This document shows, piece after piece, positions 45,666 to 55,470 of a DNA stretch of 64,000 nt. The first letter of the stretch is position 1; each line of letters starts with the position of its first letter. Location of the stretch: NCBI GenBank assembly GCA_045133615.1, contig JBGUUQ010000028.1:31619-95618 (forward strand). Direction: 5' to 3'. Source of the stretch: M3 sp045133615 (GTDB lineage Bacteria > Bacteroidota > Bacteroidia > Bacteroidales > Muribaculaceae). The translations under genes were made by a program, and so were the position numbers. The notes under the pieces were generated by a model that did not search any database, had not been told where the DNA came from, and was given only the letters and a program-made list of their open reading frames with translations.

Positions 45666-45673
45666 CAAATTTA
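45666..45673 (-). promoter_or_regulatory. Promoter of glyS-lemA-FKBP (-7 element)
   Basis: TAAATTTG on the minus strand fits TAnnTTTG; the implied leader is about 65 nt. Confidence 0.7.
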
Positions 45674-45766
45674 CGCATTTTTCCTGACATAAGTCTAATC
45701 CGTAACGAAAATTAGACAGATTTGGAAAATTCGACACTAAAAATCGGATTATTTATAATTATTTCA

Positions 45767-45774
45767 TATCTTTG
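45767..45774 (+). promoter_or_regulatory. Promoter of the small membrane protein gene (-7 element)
   Basis: TATCTTTG, followed by GC, about 80 bp before the ATG at 45856. It faces away from the glyS promoter. Confidence 0.7.
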
Positions 45775-45855
45775 CAAAGGAATATCAAGGTTTTTATCAC
45801 TTGATTCACTACCTGCTTTTTACCTATATAGACAAACTGTATACCTAATTATTAC

Positions 45856-46212
45856 ATGGAGAATTATTCTGTTCTTACGAGAAAGAAGCCAAGCTATGCC
45901 ATTCCCGCATCAAGCCTTTGGTGGATAATACAAGGATTTGCAATCATGCTTACCAATCATTTTGAGTGCGCATGGTTTGTTGGTCTTTTGCTTATCGGGA
46001 TGTCGGTTATCAATGCCATGGTTCACAACTTCAGCTACACCACTTTTTATCTCATAAGTCTGTTAGTATATTCTTTCATATCGTTTTTTGCCAGCATAAT
46101 CATCTATTCAGTACAAGGCTGGATGTATCCGGAGACCGGATTGCTCATCTTGCTCGCCGCCGCCAATATAGTCATCGCCGGCTATGTATTATGGATAGCG
46201 CGCGCTCGATAA
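45856..46212 (+). CDS. Small four-helix membrane protein, unknown
   Basis: A 118-residue protein I do not recognise. It has four hydrophobic segments (about 20-37, 39-58, 62-90, 94-115), a short cytoplasmic-looking N-terminus (MENYSVLTRKKPS) and a basic end (ARAR). A good promoter upstream (45767-45774) and codon use like the neighbours support a real gene. It stands alone between glyS and topoisomerase IV subunit A. No function can be given. Confidence 0.75.
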   Translation: MENYSVLTRKKPSYAIPASSLWWIIQGFAIMLTNHFECAWFVGLLLIGMSVINAMVHNFSYTTFYLISLLVYSFISFFASIIIYSVQGWMYPETGLLILLAAANIVIAGYVLWIARAR

Positions 46213-46280
46213 TATCTCAGCATAAGCCGCACGAGCAGGGAAAAACATTACCAAAACTTGACTCATTGTATAAAATTTTG

Positions 46281-46288
46281 TATCTTTG
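46281..46288 (+). promoter_or_regulatory. Promoter of the topoisomerase gene (-7 element)
   Basis: TATCTTTG with TTTTG just before it. It overlaps the upstream alternative start at 46286, so translation must begin later, at 46352. Confidence 0.72.
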
Positions 46289-46351
46289 CTAAGTGATGTT
46301 AATGTCATCACATCTATCCCAACCACACTAATATCATACAGCAAGCAAAAT

Positions 46352-49030
46352 ATGAGCGATGAAATAATCCCTGTTGACCCTGACAACGACGAAATCATGG
46401 AACAAAGCGGAAGTTCCGTTTCGGAGCACCGCCCCCTCAACACCTCTGACGACGTAATCAAGCACCAACTGCGAGGCATGTACCAAAGTTGGTTTCTCGA
46501 TTATGCCTCTTATGTAATCCTCGAACGCGCTGTACCACATATCGACGACGGATTAAAACCCGTGCAACGTCGCATACTCCATGCAATGAAAACACTCGAC
46601 GATGGCCGTTTCAACAAAGTAGCCAATATCGTCGGCAACACAATGCAATATCACCCCCATGGCGATGCATCCATCAATGATGCTCTCGTGCAGTTGGGAC
46701 AAAAAGACCTCCTCGTAGAGACTCAAGGAAACTGGGGCAACATTCTCACAGGAGCATCTGCGGCAGCCGGACGTTACATCGAAGCTCGCCTATCGTCGTT
46801 TGCTCTCGAAACGCTCTACAATCCCAAAATCACCGAATGGACATTGTCGTACGACGGTCGCAAACAAGAACCGGTGGTGCTCCCCGTAAAATTCCCGTTA
46901 TTGCTCACACAAGGGGTGGAAGGTATTGCCGTCGGCTTATCTTCTAAGATTCTTCCTCACAACTTCAATGAAATAATCGATGCCGCAGTAGCATATCTCA
47001 AAGGTGAAAGTTTCGTATTATACCCCGACTTCGTCACCGGCGGATTTATCGACGTGTCGCGCTACAACGATGGTGAACGTGGCGGGCAGGTAAAAGTAAG
47101 AGCAAAAATAGAAAAAATCGACAACAAGACTCTTGCCATCACTGAAATCCCGTTCGGCAAAACCACAGGCACACTCATCGACTCGATACTTAAAGCGGCG
47201 GAGAAAGGAAAGATAAAAGTGCGCAAAGTCGACGATAATACCGCTGAAACAGCACTCATTCTCGTGCATCTTCTTCCGGGAACGTCGAGCGACAAAGCTA
47301 TCGACGCATTATATGCGTTCACCGATTGCGAATTGAGCATATCGCCCAACTGTTGCGTCATATCAGAGAAAAAGCCACACTTCCTCGGCGTAAGCGACGT
47401 GCTTCGTCATAACGTAGATACGACTCGCGAACTTTTACGCCGCGAACTTGAGATACAACGCGGTGAAGTTCAGGAACAATTGCATTTTGCATCTCTCGAA
47501 CGCATATTTATCGAAGAGCGCATATATAAAGACCGTGAATTTGAAGAAGCGGCAACAATGGAAATTGCCATTGCCCACATCCGCCACCGTCTTGAACCGT
47601 GGGTGAAAACATTCATCCGTGAAGTCACCGACGACGACATTCTCCGTCTAATGGAGATAAAGATGGGACGCATTCTCAAATTCAACTCCAAGAAAGCCGA
47701 CGACATCATTGCCGCCTATAAAGAAAAAATAGCAAAAATCACCGACGAGCTAAACCACATTGTCGACTACACCATCCGTTGGTATGAAAACCTGAAAGAA
47801 AAATATGGTGCTAACTATCCCCGTCGTACTGTAATACGCGGATTCGACAACATCGAAGCCGCCACAGTGGCTGAAGCCAACGAAAAATTATATATCAACC
47901 GCGAAGAGGGCTTTATCGGCACCGGCTTGAAGAAGGACGAATTTATATGCAACTGTTCAGATATCGACGACATTATTATCTTCTACAAAAACGGCAAATA
48001 TAAAGTCGTCAAAGTGCAAGAGAAAATGTTTGTCGGCAAAAACATATTATATATTAATGTGTTTAAGCGCAACGACTCACGCACCATCTACAACGTCATA
48101 TATCAAAACGGCAAAGGCGGCATATATTACATGAAGCGTTTTGCCGCCACCGGATTGGCTCGCGATAAAGAATACGACCTCACTCAAGGCTTGCCAGGGT
48201 CGAAAATCATGTGGTTCTCAGCCAATTCCAACGGAGAGGCAGAAGTGGTAAAAGTGACACTTAAGCCTAAACCCCGCCTAAAGACATTGCAATTTGATGT
48301 CGACTTCTCCGAACTCGCCATCAAAGGGAAACAGTCGCAAGGCAATATCGTGACTAAAAACGAAGTCCACCGCTTCTCGCTCAAAGAGAAAGGCGCTTCG
48401 ACGCTTGGAGGCAGAGAAGTATGGTTCGACCCGGATATTCTACGTCTCAACTACGATGGTCGCGGCACTTATCTCGGAGAATTTCTTGGCAATGACCAGA
48501 TACTCGTTGTCCTTAAAAACGGCGAATATTACATGTCGTCGTTCGACATTGGCAACCATTACGAAGACAATATCCTACGCATCGAAAAGTTCCGTCAAGG
48601 TCATGTTTGGACCGCCGTCCTCAACGATGCCGATCAAGGCTATCCATATATTAAACGCTTCACATTCGAGCCCACTCAACGCAAGCAACGCTTCCTCGGC
48701 GACAATGAAAAGTCATCGCTTATCATACTTAGCGACAACGTTGGCGCACGCTTTGAAGTGACATTTGGCGGAGGTGATGCATTCCGTGGCTCAATAGTGA
48801 TTGACGCGACAGAATTCATTGCCGTAAAATCGCTGAAAGCAAAAGGCAAGCGAGTTTCAAATTTCGCCATCGACTCTATCGTCGAAATCGAGCCAAGGGA
48901 AATAGAAGAAGCCGACGAAGAACAAGAAATACCGGTCGACATCGATGTCGAATCCGACGAGGAACTTGACCCCGAACGCAGCGATGATGAAGTACGCGAC
49001 GAAATCAACGGACAACAACGTATATTTTAA
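46352..49030 (+). CDS. parC: DNA topoisomerase IV subunit A
   Basis: An 892-residue type IIA topoisomerase subunit that cuts and rejoins DNA. The ATG at 46352 (MSDEIIPVD) is chosen because the promoter lies at 46281. The QRDR-like HPHGDASINDAL is at 101-112 and the catalytic tyrosine is Y142 in AAAGRYIEARLS. A coiled coil follows, then the C-terminal beta-pinwheel. It lacks the GyrA box (QRRGGKG), which favours ParC over GyrA. The tail (about 845-890) is very acidic. No parE gene is adjacent. Confidence 0.92.
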   Translation: MSDEIIPVDPDNDEIMEQSGSSVSEHRPLNTSDDVIKHQLRGMYQSWFLDYASYVILERAVPHIDDGLKPVQRRILHAMKTLDDGRFNKVANIVGNTMQYHPHGDASINDALVQLGQKDLLVETQGNWGNILTGASAAAGRYIEARLSSFALETLYNPKITEWTLSYDGRKQEPVVLPVKFPLLLTQGVEGIAVGLSSKILPHNFNEIIDAAVAYLKGESFVLYPDFVTGGFIDVSRYNDGERGGQVKVRAKIEKIDNKTLAITEIPFGKTTGTLIDSILKAAEKGKIKVRKVDDNTAETALILVHLLPGTSSDKAIDALYAFTDCELSISPNCCVISEKKPHFLGVSDVLRHNVDTTRELLRRELEIQRGEVQEQLHFASLERIFIEERIYKDREFEEAATMEIAIAHIRHRLEPWVKTFIREVTDDDILRLMEIKMGRILKFNSKKADDIIAAYKEKIAKITDELNHIVDYTIRWYENLKEKYGANYPRRTVIRGFDNIEAATVAEANEKLYINREEGFIGTGLKKDEFICNCSDIDDIIIFYKNGKYKVVKVQEKMFVGKNILYINVFKRNDSRTIYNVIYQNGKGGIYYMKRFAATGLARDKEYDLTQGLPGSKIMWFSANSNGEAEVVKVTLKPKPRLKTLQFDVDFSELAIKGKQSQGNIVTKNEVHRFSLKEKGASTLGGREVWFDPDILRLNYDGRGTYLGEFLGNDQILVVLKNGEYYMSSFDIGNHYEDNILRIEKFRQGHVWTAVLNDADQGYPYIKRFTFEPTQRKQRFLGDNEKSSLIILSDNVGARFEVTFGGGDAFRGSIVIDATEFIAVKSLKAKGKRVSNFAIDSIVEIEPREIEEADEEQEIPVDIDVESDEELDPERSDDEVRDEINGQQRIF

Positions 49031-49040
49031 TTTTCCAGTG

Positions 49041-49898
49041 GTGAAACGCATTATCATATCGGCATTGCTGGCAATCATCCCCGCGATGCTTTTTGCCCAA
49101 AACGAGACGACGGCAACCGTCAAGCCACTACGTCCGGTAGCCACTGCCTACACCTTCGAGTTCGGAGGCTCTCAACTGACTGACACATATCTATCCCCCC
49201 TTAGATATAATGGATGGAGCGCGTCCATTCAGTACGAACGACTTCAGGCGATGAAGTTCAACCCCGAACGTTGGATCATGCAACTTCGTACCGGATTAAC
49301 TGTCGATCGCACTGAAAATCCGGCGAAAAACGCCACAATGTGGAATGCCTCATTGCGTTTTGAATGGGGAATGATGCACCGCTGGAAACTTATCGACAAA
49401 ATGACTATTGCAGCCGGAGGAAGTACAAACGTAGACCTCGGCTGTCTGTACAGTTCTCGAAACGGCAACAATCCCGCATCGGCAAAGGCGGCATGGACAA
49501 TCAACCTCACCGCAATGGCAACGTATAATCTCAAAATCGGGAAACTGCCGATAACGCTCCGCTACCAGCCTACAATTCCCGTAACCGGTGTTTTCTTCTC
49601 TCCGGATTATGGGGAACTATATTATGAGATATACCTCGGCGATGATTCCGGGCTTGCTCACGCAGCATGGTGGGGCAACTATTTCCGAATGGAAAATCTC
49701 GTCACCGCCGACCTGCATTTAGGCAATACTTGTCTGCGAGTAGGCTATCGCGGGAATATACTCTCCACCGAAGTCAATCACCTTAACACACGCATCATCA
49801 CCAACTCTTTCGTTCTCGGTATTTCTGGAGAATGGATTTCGCTCATCCCCGGTAAAGGATTATCGTCGGAAGCACGCACTATCTCCGCGTTATACTAA
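49041..49898 (+). CDS. DUF3316 domain protein, exported
   Basis: A 285-residue exported protein. It starts with GTG at 49041 (VKRIIISALLAIIPAMLFAQ, a good signal peptide); the frame is open further up inside parC, but that part is a shadow. The rest is beta-rich with alternating hydrophobic residues (RYNGWSASIQYERLQAM, LGNTCLRVGYRGNIL) and is probably an outer-membrane beta-barrel. DUF3316 has no known function. It is 10 bp after parC, so co-expression is likely. Confidence 0.75.
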   Translation: MKRIIISALLAIIPAMLFAQNETTATVKPLRPVATAYTFEFGGSQLTDTYLSPLRYNGWSASIQYERLQAMKFNPERWIMQLRTGLTVDRTENPAKNATMWNASLRFEWGMMHRWKLIDKMTIAAGGSTNVDLGCLYSSRNGNNPASAKAAWTINLTAMATYNLKIGKLPITLRYQPTIPVTGVFFSPDYGELYYEIYLGDDSGLAHAAWWGNYFRMENLVTADLHLGNTCLRVGYRGNILSTEVNHLNTRIITNSFVLGISGEWISLIPGKGLSSEARTISALY

Positions 49899-49947
49899 AA
49901 TCATAGAGTTTCCGTGATGCAATTCTCACAAAACACGACTTTCGATT

Positions 49948-50967
49948 ATGAACAAATTTTTATTCTCAATATTCATATTATCCTCCCTGCTCCTGTCTTC
50001 CTGTCACGACATCGAAGAATGGAACGATAACCCGACTGGCAACTTTGAAGCATTGTGGACTATCCTCGACGAACATTACTGTTTCTTTAATGAAAAAGAG
50101 ATCGACTGGAATGAGGTACACGACCGATACGCACTTAAAATTTCAGATAAGATGACCGACGAAGAACTGTTTCTCGTCTGTGCCGATATGCTTAACGAAC
50201 TTAAAGACGGACATGTCAATCTAAGCGCATCATTCAACACTTCATACTACCGCAAATGGTGGAGCGATTACCCCCAAAACTACAATGCCCGCGTCATAGA
50301 TGAGTATTATTTCAATTTCAACTACCGCTCATCAGGTGGCATCAATTTCGGTATTCTGCCACAGAACATTGGGTATATGCACTACTCCTCATTTTCTTAC
50401 GGCATCGGCGAAAGCAACCTCGATGAAATACTCGCCTATTTTGCAACTTGCGACGGACTCATCATCGACATTCGCGACAATGGGGGCGGCGATATGACAA
50501 ATGTCGAAACACTCGTCAGACGCTTTATCACCGACCGCACCCTTGTAGGATACATATCCCACAAGACCGGACCGGGGCACAACGATTTCTCAGAGCCGCG
50601 AGCATATTATTACGACCCGGCAGAATCAGGCAGAATCATGTGGGGAAAACCGGTCGCAGTATTGACCAATCGCAGCACATTCAGCGCAGCCAACAATTTC
50701 GTATCGATAATGAAACTGTTGCCACATGTCACAGTCATCGGAGATGTCACAGGCGGAGGAAGCGGCATGCCGTTTTCATCGGAAATACCATGCGGATGGG
50801 GTGTGAGATTTTCAGCATGTTCGATTCTTGATGCCCAAGGAAATTCCACCGAAGCCGGAGTCTCCCCGACACAAGGATTCGATATCGATATGGACCTTGC
50901 CGCCACGCTTGACGGCAAAGACACCATCCTCGACGCCGCCATAACATTCCTCACATCAGGAATTTAA
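49948..50967 (+). CDS. S41 family peptidase, lipoprotein
   Basis: A 339-residue lipoprotein (C19 in LSSCHD) with a C-terminal-processing-type peptidase domain. The motif LIIDIRDNGGGDM and the probable nucleophile S246 in NRSTFSAANNF are present; DGHVNLS (87-93) precedes the substrate-binding part. There is no PDZ domain, so it is the short Bacteroidales type. It probably degrades peptides in the periplasm. Confidence 0.9.
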   Translation: MNKFLFSIFILSSLLLSSCHDIEEWNDNPTGNFEALWTILDEHYCFFNEKEIDWNEVHDRYALKISDKMTDEELFLVCADMLNELKDGHVNLSASFNTSYYRKWWSDYPQNYNARVIDEYYFNFNYRSSGGINFGILPQNIGYMHYSSFSYGIGESNLDEILAYFATCDGLIIDIRDNGGGDMTNVETLVRRFITDRTLVGYISHKTGPGHNDFSEPRAYYYDPAESGRIMWGKPVAVLTNRSTFSAANNFVSIMKLLPHVTVIGDVTGGGSGMPFSSEIPCGWGVRFSACSILDAQGNSTEAGVSPTQGFDIDMDLAATLDGKDTILDAAITFLTSGI

Positions 50968-51055
50968 TGATTTCTGTTAAAAACTTTATAGCACAATTCG
51001 ATGCTCAATTAAATAATTGTTACTACCTTTACCAAATCAAATAACCTTCCGAGAC

Positions 51056-51679
51056 ATGAACAGAAAAGGCAAACTCTACTTCCGCTACGGCACCATGGGC
51101 TCCGCAAAAACAGCGCTGCTGCTTACCTCCGCATATAATTTCGAGGAACGCCACATGAAATATGTATGCCTCAAGCCCATTGTCGATACTCGCGAAAGAG
51201 CAGCCGTGATACGTTCTCGCATCGGCATCGAACGTGAATGTCAATGGATATATCACGACACCGACCTTTACCAGATGGCTCAGGAATTATTTGAAAAAAA
51301 CATGTCGATAATCGATTGGTTTTTGGTCGATGAAGCACAGTTCCTCACCGAAGAACAAGTAGACCAACTATCACGCATTGTCGACGACTACGGCAGCAAC
51401 GTCGTATGCTACGGACTACGCACCGATTTCAAGAGCCGATTGTTTGAAGGCTCCCGACGACTATTTGAAGTTGCAGATTCCATCGATGAAATAAAATCGA
51501 CCTGCACATGCGGACGCAAAACCATCATCAACGCCCGTATCGATGCCAATGGTGATTTTGTAGAAGAGGGAGCGCAAGTGGAAATCGGTGGCGACGACCG
51601 TTACATCGCCGTTTGCCGCAAATGTTGGCGCAATAAACGCATAGAGCAATCGTCACGCGATTCTCTACCATTCATTTAG
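51056..51679 (+). CDS. tdk: Thymidine kinase (type II)
   Basis: A 207-residue enzyme that makes dTMP from thymidine. The ATG at 51056 is chosen over an upstream one at 51017 because MNRKGKLYFRYGTMGSAKTA matches the family start and P-loop. DEAQFL holds the catalytic glutamate, and CTCGRKT plus CRKCW form the structural zinc site. It is 10 bp before the YhcH gene. Confidence 0.95.
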   Translation: MNRKGKLYFRYGTMGSAKTALLLTSAYNFEERHMKYVCLKPIVDTRERAAVIRSRIGIERECQWIYHDTDLYQMAQELFEKNMSIIDWFLVDEAQFLTEEQVDQLSRIVDDYGSNVVCYGLRTDFKSRLFEGSRRLFEVADSIDEIKSTCTCGRKTIINARIDANGDFVEEGAQVEIGGDDRYIAVCRKCWRNKRIEQSSRDSLPFI

Positions 51680-51689
51680 ACCTATATTT

Positions 51690-52139
51690 ATGATATTTGG
51701 AAATTTAAACGACATCGACCGCTTAAAACCGCTTGGTGAAAATTTCATTGCAGCCCTACAATGGGTAAACGAACATTTCAAAGAAACACTTCCGAAAGGC
51801 ACCATCGAAATTATTCCGGGAAAAGTGAAAGTGAATTGTGAAGAAGTAGCTATGGTTCCGAAAGAAAAACAGCACATTGAAGCTCATCGCCGCTACATCG
51901 ACATCCACGTTCCGATTTCCGGAAAGGAAATGATGGGATGGTCGGCTGTGCGCGATCTCAAAAACGTATTACAAGACTATGACGAAGAGCGCGACATAAT
52001 TTTCTACGGAGATGCTCCGCAATGCACTGTACCGGTACTCCCCGGACAATTCATTGTAATGTTTCCGGAGGACGGACACGCTCCTTGCATCGGGACCGGT
52101 ATTCACCGCAAATTCTGCGTCAAAATACTGATTGACTGA
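51690..52139 (+). CDS. YhcH/YjgK/YiaL family protein
   Basis: A 149-residue cupin-like protein of the EbgC/YhcH family. HRRYIDIHVPI and the C-terminal HAPC...KFCVKI are typical. Relatives are found with sialic acid and other sugar genes and are thought to be anomerases. Here it is with thymidine kinase, so its substrate is open. Confidence 0.88.
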   Translation: MIFGNLNDIDRLKPLGENFIAALQWVNEHFKETLPKGTIEIIPGKVKVNCEEVAMVPKEKQHIEAHRRYIDIHVPISGKEMMGWSAVRDLKNVLQDYDEERDIIFYGDAPQCTVPVLPGQFIVMFPEDGHAPCIGTGIHRKFCVKILID

Positions 52140-52175
52140 GCATAAAATTAAACCATTTTGCGTAGTGTTAGTCAT

Positions 52176-52955
52176 ATGTTTAAATATAGAATCATGACAC
52201 TACGCATTATTATATCCTGTTTTATCATATTTGTCAGCACGCTCTGCAGTTCGGCTCAAACATTCGCCGACGAAGACCTCACATATCGAGTAATGTACAA
52301 GTGGGGACTTATCAACAGCCAAGCCGGCAATGCAACACTATCATTACGCACCCAAGGGAGCAACTACAAAGCTATGCTCGTAGCCCATTCCGAGCCGTGG
52401 GCTGATAAGATATACCGTGTTCGCGACACCTTGTTTGCCACAATGAAGCGCGACGGACTTATTGCCACGCGATACGAAAAACGAGCGCATGAAGACGGCA
52501 AATACAGCAACGACATAGTGGTTTACGAACGCTCCGGCGACAACGTCACCGGACATTGCACCCGCATACGAAAAAAGAACAAAGACAAACCGGCTACAAC
52601 AGAAACCAAGACCATCACGGCAACCGGCACTACAGTCGATATGCTCAGCGTCTACTACTATCTGCGTGCTTTTGATTTTGAAGCGATGCAACCCGGTGAG
52701 ACTGTCAACCTGAATATTTTTTCAGGCAAACGCAACGAACAGCTATCCCTTAAATTCGTCGGTACCGAAACCATAAAAATCGACAAAACCAAGCATCAAG
52801 CCTATCGAGTAGACTTTCGCTTCACCACAGATGGAAAGACAAAAAGCTCCGATGATATGGCGGCATGGATTTCCACCGATTCACGGCATATCCCACTCCG
52901 TATCGAAGGAAAGCTCCCCGTTGGGAAAATACAAGTGTACTATACAGGGAAATAA
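52176..52955 (+). CDS. DUF3108 domain protein, exported
   Basis: About 259 residues with a signal peptide ending in CSSAQ. Starts at 52176 (MFKYRIM) and 52194 (MTLRIII) both give usable signal peptides. The mature part is a beta-rich DUF3108 domain (LTYRVMYKWGLINSQAGNATLSL, LPVGKIQVYYT). The family is periplasmic with no known activity. It ends 15 bp before a terminator stem. Confidence 0.82.
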   Translation: MFKYRIMTLRIIISCFIIFVSTLCSSAQTFADEDLTYRVMYKWGLINSQAGNATLSLRTQGSNYKAMLVAHSEPWADKIYRVRDTLFATMKRDGLIATRYEKRAHEDGKYSNDIVVYERSGDNVTGHCTRIRKKNKDKPATTETKTITATGTTVDMLSVYYYLRAFDFEAMQPGETVNLNIFSGKRNEQLSLKFVGTETIKIDKTKHQAYRVDFRFTTDGKTKSSDDMAAWISTDSRHIPLRIEGKLPVGKIQVYYTGK

Positions 52956-52970
52956 TCCATCTCAAGATAT

Positions 52971-53014
52971 AATACCGTAACATGGGAATAACTCACGTAC
53001 AACGGTATTTTTTT
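52971..53014 (+). terminator. Terminator after the DUF3108 gene
   Basis: AATACCGT (52971-52978) and ACGGTATT (53002-53009), then a T run. Confidence 0.75.
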
Positions 53015-53047
53015 CATCCTTTCGGCTCCGTTTTCGGTAATTTTTGT

Positions 53048-53055
53048 TAACTTTG
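53048..53055 (+). promoter_or_regulatory. Promoter of the SulP transporter gene (-7 element)
   Basis: TAACTTTG with a T-rich stretch before it, 46 bp before the start codon. Confidence 0.72.
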
Positions 53056-53101
53056 CGACGAAAAAGATTGAAGTTTGTTAACAATTTAATTATCCGGAAG
53101 G

Positions 53102-54811
53102 ATGAACTTATCAGGTACAATTGATTTTAAGCCGAAATTGGTTTCGGCTCTTCGTCATTACTCCTTGAGCAGATTCAAGGAAGATCTTATTGCAGGTATA
53201 GTAGTTGGTATCGTCGCGCTCCCGCTCGCTATCGCATTCGGTATCGCATCAGGCGTAAGCCCTACAGTAGGACTTATTACAGCCATCATCGGCGGTTTTA
53301 TGGTATCGGCATTGGGTGGTAACACCGTCCAAATCGGAGGTCCTACCGGTGCATTTATCGTTATCGTCTACAACATCATTTCAATGTATGGACTTGAAGG
53401 ACTCGCCATCGCAACACTGATGGCAGGACTCATCCTTGTGTTGCTCGGATTGTTCCATCTCGGTACTGTTATCAAATTTATCCCCTACCCTATTGTAGTA
53501 GGATTCACCAGCGGTATCGCACTTACTATTTTCTCCACACAAATCAACGATTTCTTCGGTCTCGGTTTGACCGGCGTTCCAAGCGATTTCATCTCAAAAT
53601 GGGGTGTATATTTTCAAAACTTCGGTAATATCGATTGGCCGTCGCTCGCAGTCGGCGTGGCATCTCTCCTTATTATAATAGCAGCCCCACGCATCTCCAA
53701 GAAACTTCCCGGTGCGCTCATTGCCATCATTATTATGACTACTGTAGTCTACTTCCTTAAAGACACAATCCCCGGCATCGAGACCATCGGCGACCGCTTC
53801 GGCAGTCTTCCCACCGACATTCCTGAGCCTCATGGATTTGAACTGTCGATGGCAACCATCAACCAGTTGCTTCCTTCTGCATTCACCATCGCAATTCTCG
53901 GAGCCATCGAATCACTTCTCTCTGCAACCGTGGCTGATGGTGTGACCGGTTCACGCACCAATTCAAATACCGAGCTTATCGGTCAAGGCATGGCCAATAT
54001 CGTAGTGCCATTCTTCGGAGGAATCCCCGTAACCGGAGCTATCGCCCGCACCATGACCAACATCACCAATGGCGGACGTACACCGGTGGCAGGTATCATT
54101 CACGCACTCGTATTGCTCCTCATTTTCCTCTTCCTCATGCCGCTTATCAACCTTGTGCCGATGTCGTGCCTCGCCGCCGTACTCATCATGGTCTCATACA
54201 ACATGAGCGGATGGCGCACGGTTGCAGCAATTTTCAAGAACCCCAAGAGCGATATCTCGGTTCTCATCGTTACATTCCTCCTTACTGTAATATTCGACCT
54301 TACAATCGCAATCGAAATCGGATTGCTTTTGGCTGTCATCCTCTTCCTCCGCCGCGTGATGGAAAATACCCAAATCAAAGTCTACGGCGAACAACTTGAT
54401 GTGGCAGAAGGTTCGGAGGCAACTACACACGAAATTCTTGATGTAGCCCCCGGCGTTGAAGTTTATGAAATCGATGGTCCGTTCTTCTTCGGCGTTGCCA
54501 CCAAATTCGATGAATTGATGCGCAACATCAAAGACAAGCCAGTGGTTCGCATCATCCGCATGCGCAAGGTTCCTTTTATCGATTCTACCGGCATCCACAA
54601 TCTTGAGATACTTATCAACTCGTCGCGCAACGAGGGAATACACGTAGTTCTTTCAGGCGTAAATGAAAACGTACATAAAGTCCTCAACCACGCCAAAATC
54701 GAGCAATTAATCGGAGAAGACCATATCTGCGACCATATCTCTAAGGCAGTAGCTCTTGCCAACCGACTTGTTGCAGATGAAAAAGGCTTTCGCATCAGCG
54801 ACCATGCCTAA
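53102..54811 (+). CDS. SulP family anion transporter
   Basis: A 569-residue inner-membrane transporter with about 12 hydrophobic segments and a cytoplasmic STAS domain (about 440-550; IRMRKVPFIDSTGIHNLEIL). IQIGGPTGAF-type motif VQIGGPTGAFIVIVYN (79-94) is the family signature. SulP proteins move sulfate, bicarbonate or other anions; which one is not shown by the sequence. The gene is single, with its own promoter. Confidence 0.93.
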   Translation: MNLSGTIDFKPKLVSALRHYSLSRFKEDLIAGIVVGIVALPLAIAFGIASGVSPTVGLITAIIGGFMVSALGGNTVQIGGPTGAFIVIVYNIISMYGLEGLAIATLMAGLILVLLGLFHLGTVIKFIPYPIVVGFTSGIALTIFSTQINDFFGLGLTGVPSDFISKWGVYFQNFGNIDWPSLAVGVASLLIIIAAPRISKKLPGALIAIIIMTTVVYFLKDTIPGIETIGDRFGSLPTDIPEPHGFELSMATINQLLPSAFTIAILGAIESLLSATVADGVTGSRTNSNTELIGQGMANIVVPFFGGIPVTGAIARTMTNITNGGRTPVAGIIHALVLLLIFLFLMPLINLVPMSCLAAVLIMVSYNMSGWRTVAAIFKNPKSDISVLIVTFLLTVIFDLTIAIEIGLLLAVILFLRRVMENTQIKVYGEQLDVAEGSEATTHEILDVAPGVEVYEIDGPFFFGVATKFDELMRNIKDKPVVRIIRMRKVPFIDSTGIHNLEILINSSRNEGIHVVLSGVNENVHKVLNHAKIEQLIGEDHICDHISKAVALANRLVADEKGFRISDHA

Positions 54812-54918
54812 AAGTTAAAAACGCGCAAAAAATTATACAAAAACAGTCAAAAACAAGGCAAAGCAAAATTTTTCGCAAAATTTTCCGTAAAATTTGTTTG
54901 TATCTCCCAATTTTGTAT

Positions 54919-54926
54919 TACCTTTG
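54919..54926 (+). promoter_or_regulatory. Promoter of the small repeat lipoprotein gene (-7 element)
   Basis: TACCTTTG just after TTTTG, 53 bp before the ATG at 54979. It rules out the longer reading frame from 54898. Confidence 0.75.
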
Positions 54927-54978
54927 TACCGTTTTTGAAGCAAACGAAATATTGTTTTATTATTTAATTAAAAAAGAA

Positions 54979-55167
54979 ATGAAAAAGTTAGTTTTATTAC
55001 TTGCTGTTGTTTTCAGCGCATCACTTTTCTCTTGCGGTAACTCAGAAAAGGCTGCTGAAGCTACTGATTCTGTTGCAGTTGTAGACTCTGTAGAAGTAGT
55101 TGACTCTGCTGCCGTTGTAGCTGACTCTGCTGCTGTTGTAGCTGACTCTGCTGCAGTTGCTGAATAA
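54979..55167 (+). CDS. Small lipoprotein with DSxxVV repeats
   Basis: A 62-residue lipoprotein: signal peptide, lipidated C19 in SLFSCGNSE, then a mature part of only 44 residues composed of five or so repeats of D-S-(A/V)-(A/V/E)-V-V(-A/D). Repeats are visible also in the DNA (about 21 bp period near 55110-55155), which suggests recent expansion and possible length variation. It has its own promoter and terminator. No family is recognised; its size and abundance-type signals recall small structural lipoproteins of the envelope. Confidence 0.8.
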   Translation: MKKLVLLLAVVFSASLFSCGNSEKAAEATDSVAVVDSVEVVDSAAVVADSAAVVADSAAVAE

Positions 55168-55196
55168 TTTGTAGCAATACGCACAGTACAGAAACT

Positions 55197-55227
55197 AAGC
55201 TGACCACCACGTGGGCAGCTTTTTTTG
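55197..55227 (+). terminator. Terminator after the small lipoprotein gene
   Basis: AAGCTG-A-CCAC, loop CAC, GTGG-G-CAGCTT, then seven T. Confidence 0.85.
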
Positions 55228-55470
55228 TATCCAGACCGACCGAAATGACATAAAAAAGGGCACTGTCTCACGATAGCACCCTCTCTAAATCTACAATCTA
55301 TAAAAACATATATATTTTGAAAAAACGGTCGTTTTCATGAGCGAAACAGACATTGTGATTGTTTCACATCCCAAATATATGCTAAATTCAGCACATTTGC
55401 AAGCATTTTTCCAAAAAAAATTAAATTTTTCATCAAAAGCCATCAATCCATCACCGATACAACAAGTGCA
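55228..55470. other. Convergent gap, no gene seen
   Basis: Between the small lipoprotein terminator and the stop of the SPOR gene. It is AT-rich and holds no credible frame. A weak stem (GGGCAC ... with imperfect partner near 55258-55284) may serve the minus strand. Confidence 0.5.
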
